From Spirochaetaceae bacterium (GTDB lineage: Bacteria > Spirochaetota > Spirochaetia > Treponematales > Breznakiellaceae): a stretch of 7,343 nucleotides of DNA. The stretch lies in contig JAISLM010000011.1 of the NCBI GenBank assembly GCA_031290855.1, positions 1 through 7,343 on the forward strand, in the 5' to 3' direction. Both the position numbers and the translations under genes were made by a program. The notes beneath the pieces are model-generated. The model was not told the DNA's origin. It ran no database searches and worked only from the letters and a program-made list of their open reading frames with translations. Each line of letters starts with the position of its first letter. Position 1 is the stretch's first letter. Of this stretch, positions 1-3,588 are shown in pieces.

Positions 1-33
1 GGAGGCTCGTTCTGTAAGGAAGTTTATAATATC

Positions 34-108
34 GTCTGGTTTAATACCAAATCTTTGTAGACTTTGCCTTACGTGAGCCGCGGCAAGCCGCGGGGTATTA
101 AACCAGAC
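34..108. repeat. 15-bp inverted repeat enclosing a GC-rich hairpin
   Basis: The arm GTCTGGTTTAATACC at 34-48 is the exact reverse complement of 94-108. The 45 bases between them contain a second hairpin, CCGCGG at 78-83 and again at 88-93 with loop CAAG. The right arm is also the start of the 29-bp repeat at 94-122. The whole could fold as a cruciform or RNA structure. I see no gene to which it belongs. Confidence 0.7.
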
Positions 109-122
109 TTTGCGAATAATGA
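94..122 (+). repeat. 29-bp dispersed repeat, copy A
   Basis: All 29 bases are identical to 1811-1839 in the same orientation. The repeat begins GGTATTAAACCAGAC and ends GCGAATAATGA. In both places it follows directly, or after four bases, a short GC-rich hairpin (78-93 here, 1792-1806 there) and a nearby CGGCAAG. A third, inverted copy of the first 15 bases lies at 34-48. An open frame reads across copy A from a GTG at 73 to a TGA at 184-186 (37 codons), but I have no evidence that it is translated. Confidence 0.75.
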
Positions 123-184
123 ACAAGGAGGAAGTCCAAAGGAGATGCCGGTAATTAAAAGCGGCGGAAACTTTCTTGTTAATT

Positions 185-242
185 GAGCCTGTCCCAAAAC
201 TAATTGACTGTGCGCTAAAGCGCACGGTTTTGGCCCAGGCTC
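185..242. repeat. Composite stem-loop with a GAGCCTG repeat motif
   Basis: GAGCCTG at 185-191 pairs with CAGGCTC at 236-242. After a two-by-two internal loop, CCAAAAC at 194-200 pairs with GTTTTGG at 227-233. Inside is a perfect hairpin with arm GTGCGC at 210-215, loop TAAA and arm GCGCAC at 220-225. The 17 bases at 185-201 match the start of the post-stop repeats at 3304-3320 (plus) and 342-326 (minus), so this is probably a diverged member of that family. Confidence 0.6.
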
Positions 243-244
243 TT

Positions 245-284
245 GCGGTTTTTCAGGCTAAAACCTTGCAAAACCGCGTTTTTT
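245..284 (+). terminator. Terminator-like hairpin with T-run
   Basis: GCGGTTTT at 245-252 pairs with AAAACCGC at 270-277 and is followed by G and six T's (279-284) on the plus strand, the form of a Rho-independent terminator. No plus-strand gene is visible before it, so it may stop a transcript entering from outside the window or simply be one of the many palindromes here. Confidence 0.35.
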
Positions 285-291
285 AAAGGTT

Positions 292-342
292 GCTGGACAA
301 GCGAAGCTTGTCTCCCCAAAAATGAAGTTTTGGAACAGCCTC
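292..342 (-). repeat. Post-stop repeat downstream of tmk
   Basis: Read on the minus strand, the repeat begins inside the tmk stop codon as GAGGCTGTTCCAAAACTTCA, continues with a T-run and GGGGA, then a hairpin GACAAGC, GAA, GCTTGTC (296-312), and ends GTCCAGC. The same order of elements starts at 3304 just after the stop of the DUF2804 gene. The CCAAAA and TTTTGG parts can pair, so it may act as a terminator or 3' end structure. Confidence 0.65.
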
Positions 343-1018
343 AATTAATCGCCTTTTTCATACTGGATGCAATGCATGAACCCCGCTGGCGGGGCATCAC
401 CGGGAGCAGGCTGATGTTTTGCCATACCGCCTCCGCTACGGCGTCTATCGGGGCGGAGGCGTCGATCACGACGACGCGGCTGCCTTCGGCGCGGCACGAA
501 TCGAGCAGTCCCAGGTAGCGCTCGCGGACGCGGAGTTGGAAGTCCAAACTTTCGTAGACGTCTTTTTGGGTACGTGTTTCCAGGCGTAGTAGAGCCAGGC
601 GCGGGTCTATGTCGAAGAACAAAAGTAGTTCCGGCGCGGGGAAGCCGCCGTTCAGCGCTGCCGGTAGTCCGTCGCCGCACTCCAGTCCCTGGTATACGCG
701 CGAAGAAAGGGTGTAGCGGTCGCAGATTACGAGGCTGCCACGCTCCGCCGCTTCGACGATGCCGCCTTCTCCGTACAGGTGTTCGGCACGGTCGGCGGAA
801 AAGAGACGCGTCATAGTCTCGCCGTGTAAACGTGGCTCGCCGCGCAGGGCGGCTCGGAGGAGCCGCCCTACGGCGCCGTCCGTCGGCTCGAATGTAAAAA
901 TGACGGGAGGTGAGAGGGCGTCCTCCTTCCCGAATCGTCTTTTCAGCAGTTCAAGTTGGGTGCTTGTGCCGCTGCCGTCGCCGCCCTCGAACACGATGAA
1001 GTTTTGCAGTACCGACAT
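341..1018 (-). CDS. tmk: dTMP kinase (thymidylate kinase)
   Basis: This cytosolic kinase phosphorylates dTMP to dTDP with ATP, supplying dTTP. The protein is 225 residues, near the usual length. Visible family features are FIVFEGGDGSGTSTQ at 7-21 (P-loop region), FEPTDGAVG at 43-51, LFSADRAEHLYG at 72-83, CDRY at 99-102 followed by SSRVYQG, FDIDP at 135-139, and VRERY at 164-168. The P-loop lysine is absent: residue 18, where the family has Lys, is Thr (codon ACA). The LID segment after Arg149 is also atypical. The ATG at 1018 fits the family start. The frame stays open to 1219, but the extra residues are low-complexity Arg/Gly and antisense-like relative to rpe. It lies 8 bases after rpe, with only a G-rich AGGCGG as ribosome site, so it is probably co-transcribed and coupled. 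The last 25 residues run past the usual end. Confidence 0.9.
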   Translation of the reverse strand: MSVLQNFIVFEGGDGSGTSTQLELLKRRFGKEDALSPPVIFTFEPTDGAVGRLLRAALRGEPRLHGETMTRLFSADRAEHLYGEGGIVEAAERGSLVICDRYTLSSRVYQGLECGDGLPAALNGGFPAPELLLFFDIDPRLALLRLETRTQKDVYESLDFQLRVRERYLGLLDSCRAEGSRVVVIDASAPIDAVAEAVWQNISLLPVMPRQRGSCIASSMKKAIN

Positions 1019-1026
1019 ACCGCCGC

Positions 1027-1674
1027 CTAGCCGCGCAGTTTTTCTACGAAGGCCGCCTTGTCTGCGGCGGTGAAGAACGCTGAACCTGTTACCAGCACGT
1101 CCGCGCCGGCGGCGGCCTCCCGTGCCGTCTCCTCGTTGATCCCCCCGTCCACCGACACCAGAAAACCGAGCCCCTCCGCCAGCCGCAGTCGCGACAGTTC
1201 CTTCACCTTGGAAAAGCATCCCCTGATGCAGGTCTGCCCGCCGTAGCCGGGGTTCACGGTCATAACCAGGACGAGGTCGACGAAGGGGAGGAGGCTCGTG
1301 AGGGAAGACACCGGCGTGGAAGGCACGATGCTGACTCCCGCCTTCCGTCCTAGCGCGTGGATGCCCTCCGCGACGCGGTGCGCGTGGATCGCCGCCTCCA
1401 GGTGGAACGTGATGTAGTCCGCTCCCGCCGCCGCAAAGTCCGGAACGTGGTTTTCCGGCGTGCGCGTCATCAGGTGCACGTCAAAAGGGAGCGCCGTTCT
1501 GCCCCGCAAATCCACGGCCATCTTTGCCCCGAAAGTTATCGGCGGGACGAAGTTACCGTCCATCACATCCATGTGTATCCAGTCCGCGCCCGAAGCGGCT
1601 ATCTCGTCAACGGCCTTTCCGATGTTAGCAAAGTCCGCGCCCAGTATTGAGGGCGCTATCAATCGTCTTTTCAT
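1027..1674 (-). CDS. rpe: Ribulose-phosphate 3-epimerase
   Basis: This enzyme interconverts ribulose 5-phosphate and xylulose 5-phosphate in the pentose phosphate pathway. The 215-residue TIM barrel carries IAPSILGADF at 6-15, HMDVMDGNFVPPITFG at 34-49, DVHLM at 65-69, VNPGYGGQ at 140-147 and VDGGI at 175-179. The metal ligands expected from the family are present: His34, Asp36, His67 and Asp176, with Ser8 also conserved. The usual Asn-Pro in the strand after KAG is Val-Pro here (residues 117-118), within IVPSTP. The ATG at 1674 matches the family start, which normally begins only a few residues before the APSIL motif. It has no Shine-Dalgarno sequence, and a good promoter ends six bases before it, so the mRNA may be leaderless. 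tmk follows 8 bases downstream. Confidence 0.95.
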   Translation of the reverse strand: MKRRLIAPSILGADFANIGKAVDEIAASGADWIHMDVMDGNFVPPITFGAKMAVDLRGRTALPFDVHLMTRTPENHVPDFAAAGADYITFHLEAAIHAHRVAEGIHALGRKAGVSIVPSTPVSSLTSLLPFVDLVLVMTVNPGYGGQTCIRGCFSKVKELSRLRLAEGLGFLVSVDGGINEETAREAAAGADVLVTGSAFFTAADKAAFVEKLRG

Positions 1675-1680
1675 GCCCTA

Positions 1681-1708
1681 ATTATAGCGGAAGCCGTCCC
1701 CTTGTTAA
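1681..1708 (-). promoter_or_regulatory. Sigma-70-type promoter of rpe-tmk
   Basis: On the minus strand a -35 box TTAACA (1708-1703) is followed by 16 bases and a perfect -10 box TATAAT (1686-1681). Only six bases, TAGGGC, separate the -10 box from the rpe ATG. A start site at the usual distance would therefore fall on or next to the A of ATG. No ribosome-binding site fits between. Confidence 0.65.
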
Positions 1709-1791
1709 ACGTCCGCCCGCCAATCACCACGTCCCTTAACGCCGTCCCCGACCCGACAACGAACAATTAATGAGCCTCCGCACGGCAAGCG

Positions 1792-1839
1792 CGAACCTAA
1801 GGTTCGGCGCGGTATTAAACCAGACTTTGCGAATAATGA
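1792..1839 (+). repeat. 29-bp dispersed repeat, copy B, with its hairpin
   Basis: Positions 1811-1839 repeat 94-122 exactly. Just before lies the hairpin CGAACC, TAA, GGTTCG (1792-1806), which has the same place as the CCGCGG hairpin of copy A but an unrelated sequence. Both copies also have TGAGCC and CGGCAAG upstream (here at 1771-1776 and 1783-1789). Confidence 0.75.
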
Positions 1840-1871
1840 GTAGGCCGAATGCCGGGTTTGTATTGGGCGCA

Positions 1872-1889
1872 TCCGGCGCAAGCGCCGGA
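1872..1889. repeat. GC-rich perfect palindrome
   Basis: TCCGGCGC at 1872-1879 and GCGCCGGA at 1882-1889 are perfect reverse complements separated by AA. No T-run follows on either strand, so a terminator role is not indicated. Confidence 0.7.
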
Positions 1890-1917
1890 CCGGGCTATCC
1901 GCTCCAATTCCTCACAA

Positions 1918-1959
1918 ACCGTGAAGCGGTTAAATCTCCCGCACCGTGAAACGATTAAA
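1918..1959 (+). repeat. Two 17-bp direct repeats
   Basis: ACCGTGAAGCGGTTAAA at 1918-1934 and ACCGTGAAACGATTAAA at 1943-1959 match at 15 of 17 bases with a 25-base spacing. The first copy can also fold (AACCG and CGGTT around TGAAG). They could be binding sites or part of a degraded repeat. Nothing decides between these. Confidence 0.5.
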
Positions 1960-1981
1960 CCCCTTCCCTGTATTCCAAGTT

Positions 1982-2028
1982 GGAGTTTTGCAAAGCAAAA
2001 CTCCGAAAATAACCGCGCGGCGGTTATT
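1982..2028. repeat. Two adjacent perfect hairpins
   Basis: The first has arms GGAGTTTTGC (1982-1991) and its exact complement at 1995-2004 with loop AAA. The second, three bases on, has arms AATAACCGC (2008-2016) and its complement at 2020-2028 with loop GCG. Stems of 10 and 9 bp with three-base loops, placed back to back, are too regular to be chance. They have the same build as hairpins in the other gaps of this window. Confidence 0.75.
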
Positions 2029-2097
2029 CCGCTTCTATCCCTTGCGCGTTTTGAATGGACAACACCCCGATTGCCGCGAGGAGACGGGATGATTTTG

Positions 2098-2116
2098 AAA
2101 AACGCTTGGCGTTTTT
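2098..2116. terminator. Possible bidirectional terminator hairpin
   Basis: AAAAACGC at 2098-2105 and GCGTTTTT at 2109-2116 pair around TTG, giving a short stem with T-rich 3' ends on both strands. The GC core is only three pairs, so efficiency is doubtful. It does not follow a visible gene on either strand and may be another short palindrome. Confidence 0.35.
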
Positions 2117-2123
2117 ATTCGCA

Positions 2124-2154
2124 GTGGGGTCTGCTCCCACGCCGCCCTGCGGCG
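2124..2154. repeat. Two small GC-rich hairpins
   Basis: GTGGG at 2124-2128 pairs with CCCAC at 2136-2140, and CGCCGC at 2140-2145 pairs with GCGGCG at 2149-2154 around CCT. They continue the hairpin series of this gap. Confidence 0.5.
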
Positions 2155-2244
2155 GGGAGGTTCATTCGCGCTCTGTTCCCTGCGGATTTCCTTCTCCGTA
2201 AGCACGTTCACCCGCCCGTACTATCAACAGACAACAGGCGGCTG

Positions 2245-2250
2245 TATACT
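2245..2250 (+). promoter_or_regulatory. Candidate -10 box of the DUF2804 gene
   Basis: TATACT matches the -10 consensus at five of six bases and ends seven bases before the ATG at 2258, so transcription could start at the start codon. No good -35 box is visible 16 to 18 bases upstream. There is also no Shine-Dalgarno at normal spacing. The nearest G-rich stretch, AGGCGG at 2235-2240, is 17 bases from the ATG. Confidence 0.4.
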
Positions 2251-2257
2251 TTTAACG

Positions 2258-3301
2258 ATGTATACACGCCATTTGCTGCCTCAGGCGGACGAGCCGGTCA
2301 AGGCCGGAAAACCGTTACAGGGAACATGGACAAGCCCTTTTGAAAGGGTAAACCTGCTGGCTGTAGCCAGGCCTTACCGGATTCCGCTTCCGGCCTGGAT
2401 TTTGGATTTTCGCCTGAAAGAATGGCAGGCCTTTACGGTACAGAACGACGAGGTCCTGCTGGAAATCGTTATCGCAAACATGAAAGTTTTTTGTTTTGCG
2501 GAAATATTTTTTTGGAATAAACAAAACGGGGAAAGCATGCACGTCCTTAAGACCTGCCCGTTTTCGTCATGGAGAATGCCGCAAAGTTTGAACGATAACG
2601 TTATCGAAGGGGCCTGCGGCGGGGTTTCATTCTGTATACACAACTGTTTTGTTTCCCGCAGGATAACGCTGAACCTGTCGATAGACTCCGCGATAGAGCG
2701 GCCGCTTTTTAAGGCGGATCTTGTGTTTGACTTCGACCTTAAAAACTCGACGCCTCTTGCGGCAAATATTTTTATCGCGGAAAACCGTTCGATGTACGTC
2801 TTTAAAAATTTTTCCGGCGTCGAAGGCAGTATCGTTTGGGGGGACACCGCCGTGACGCTGAGCGGCGAATCGTCCGGCGCTTTGTTTCGTGACTGCAAAG
2901 GCTTTATTCCGTACCGCTCGAATTATATTAACTGCCGCGCTTTCGGTTTTGACTCGAAGGGGCGGCGTTTCGGTTTTAGCCTGGGTGAAAATATCGTCAG
3001 AAAACTTAACGTGACCAACGAAAACGCGCTATGGCTTGACGGCAGCCTGACGCCGCTGCCGCCGGTACGCATAACCGAGGCGGAGTACGGCGAATTTTTG
3101 ATTCAGGATATAGAGGGTATGATTGACTTGAATTTCAAATTGGTGGAAGATACAAATACGCCGATGGATTTCTTTTTTATCAGCATAGAGCAGAGATATT
3201 CCGTCGGTCTGTTCAACGGAGCGTTGATCACACAGACGGGCGAAAAGCTCCCTGTCAGGAATGTTACGGGCATTCTGGCAAATTTTAAATTCAGGGTATG
3301 A
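2258..3301 (+). CDS. DUF2804 family protein
   Basis: The 347-residue protein belongs, by recognition, to the uncharacterised DUF2804 family, for which no reaction is established. Family-like segments in order are GTWTSPFERVNLL at 22-34, RPYRIPLPAWI at 38-48 and RLKEWQAF at 52-59 near the N-terminus. In the middle lie CKGFIPYRSNYINCRAFGF (213-231), GENIVRKL (243-250) and TNENALWLDG (253-262). At the C-terminus is an EQRYSVGLFNGAL segment at 311-323. The sequence alternates short hydrophobic and polar stretches, suggesting mostly beta structure. There is no signal peptide or membrane segment, so it is probably cytosolic. The ATG at 2258 fits the family N-terminus but lacks a ribosome site and may start a leaderless message. 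The gene stands alone: the next plus-strand gene begins 287 bases later after strong repeats. Confidence 0.8.
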   Translation: MYTRHLLPQADEPVKAGKPLQGTWTSPFERVNLLAVARPYRIPLPAWILDFRLKEWQAFTVQNDEVLLEIVIANMKVFCFAEIFFWNKQNGESMHVLKTCPFSSWRMPQSLNDNVIEGACGGVSFCIHNCFVSRRITLNLSIDSAIERPLFKADLVFDFDLKNSTPLAANIFIAENRSMYVFKNFSGVEGSIVWGDTAVTLSGESSGALFRDCKGFIPYRSNYINCRAFGFDSKGRRFGFSLGENIVRKLNVTNENALWLDGSLTPLPPVRITEAEYGEFLIQDIEGMIDLNFKLVEDTNTPMDFFFISIEQRYSVGLFNGALITQTGEKLPVRNVTGILANFKFRV

Positions 3302-3303
3302 CA

Positions 3304-3390
3304 GAGGCTTTCCCAAAACTTCAGTTTTTGGGAGACAAGCTTTGCTTGGGTGACAAGCTTTGCTTGGGAGACAAGCTTTGCTTGTCCGGC
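3304..3390 (+). repeat. Post-stop repeat downstream of the DUF2804 gene
   Basis: Two bases after the TGA at 3299-3301 the sequence GAGGCTTTCCCAAAACTTCA starts an element also found just after tmk on the other strand. CCCAAAAC (3312-3319) can pair with the GTTTTTGGG that follows (one extra T). Then comes the CAAGC hairpin, here in three tandem copies instead of one, and the end GTCCGGC. The orientation relative to the upstream gene is the same in both cases. Confidence 0.7.
3334..3387 (+). repeat. Three tandem 18-bp hairpin units
   Basis: The 15-base unit GACAAGCTTTGCTTG occurs at 3334-3348, 3352-3366 and 3370-3384, spaced by GGT and GGA, which gives an exact 18-bp period. Each unit is itself a hairpin, CAAGC and GCTTG around TTT. 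The equivalent element after tmk has one unit with loop GAA. The copy number probably varies by slippage. Confidence 0.85.
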
Positions 3391-3406
3391 TGCCTTAGAT
3401 TTATAT

Positions 3407-3443
3407 GAAAAAGCGGGCCTTAGTCCGGTTAGACCGCTTTTTC
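3407..3443. terminator. Terminator-like inverted repeat
   Basis: GAAAAAGCGG at 3407-3416 and CCGCTTTTTC at 3434-3443 form a perfect 10-bp stem with a 17-base loop. The T-run lies within the 3' arm on either strand, as in weak bidirectional terminators. It may end the DUF2804 transcript, though the loop is long. Confidence 0.45.
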
Positions 3444-3446
3444 GGA

Positions 3447-3483
3447 AGCTTTTCTCAAAACCAACCGGGTTTTGGGAAAAGCT
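3447..3483. repeat. 16-bp imperfect inverted repeat, AACCG loop
   Basis: AGCTTTTCTCAAAACC at 3447-3462 pairs with GGTTTTGGGAAAAGCT at 3468-3483 with a single mismatch. The top of the stem and loop read CAACCGGGTT (3462-3471). The same ten bases sit at the centre of the hairpin at 6895-6919, whose stem is unrelated. Confidence 0.75.
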
Positions 3484-3502
3484 CGACAGGATTTTCAAGC
3501 TT

Positions 3503-3547
3503 CGGTTTTTAAAAGCGGACGCTTAAAGCGGCGCCGCGTCAAAACCG
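3503..3547 (+). other. Nested stem-loop upstream of the 3589 gene
   Basis: CGGTTTT at 3503-3509 pairs with AAAACCG at 3541-3547. The inner stem GACGC (3518-3522) with GCGTC (3536-3540) stacks on it, leaving an eight-base bulge on the 5' side. If the promoter lies further upstream, this structure sits in the 5' leader about 40 bases before the ATG. It could affect expression, or it could be another intergenic palindrome. Confidence 0.45.
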
Positions 3548-3579
3548 CTGCTAGTTTTGAAGGCGGCAGGCGAGGTTAC

Positions 3580-3583
3580 GAGG
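3580..3583 (+). promoter_or_regulatory. Shine-Dalgarno site fixing the start at 3589
   Basis: GAGG lies five bases before ATG 3589. It supports this start over an upstream in-frame TTG at 3472, which would place 39 extra residues across the inverted repeats. This is the only clear ribosome site among the gene starts visible in the window. Confidence 0.6.
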
Positions 3584-3588
3584 TTAAT

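Larger units (their letters stand above)
1675..2257. other. 583-bp non-coding region rich in hairpins
   Basis: I see no convincing gene between rpe and the DUF2804 gene, which diverge. The region holds the rpe promoter at its left end, the 29-bp repeat copy at 1811-1839, at least six short-loop hairpins between 1872 and 2154, a pair of 17-bp direct repeats, and a probable -10 box at its right end. A 164-codon plus-strand frame (1849-2343) crosses it, but it has no ribosome site or recognisable motif, reads through the hairpins, and overlaps the DUF2804 start, so I do not call it. Confidence 0.6.

Noticed and set aside
1..340. Insertion sequence or its remnant
   Set aside because: No transposase-like frame and no target duplication are visible. 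The inverted repeats are short and nested in a way typical of hairpins, not element ends.
243..518. 91-codon plus-strand frame
   Set aside because: It starts in repeat DNA and then runs antisense through tmk.
1019..1219. Longer N-terminus for tmk
   Set aside because: The extra 67 residues are Gly/Arg-rich antisense of the rpe 3' end. The family start is at 1018.
1671..1767. Minus-strand frame of about 31 codons whose TGA overlaps the rpe ATG, suggesting coupling to an upstream gene
   Set aside because: It opens after a TAA with only a TTG as a possible start and contains the rpe promoter. It is more likely non-coding or a degraded repeat.
1849..2343. 164-codon plus-strand open frame
   Set aside because: It crosses several perfect hairpins and a direct repeat, has no ribosome site or recognisable motif, and overlaps the well-supported DUF2804 start in another frame.
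3334..3387. CRISPR array
   Set aside because: There are no spacers: the 18-bp period is almost entirely the repeat itself, with three-base differences.
3103..3498. Minus-strand 131-codon frame with repeated QAKLVS peptides
   Set aside because: The peptide repeat is only the translation of the 18-bp tandem DNA repeat, and most of the frame is antisense to the DUF2804 gene.
3472..3588. Upstream TTG start adding 39 residues to the large unknown protein
   Set aside because: The added part is encoded by inverted repeats, while ATG 3589 has a good ribosome site and begins a conserved-looking N-terminus.
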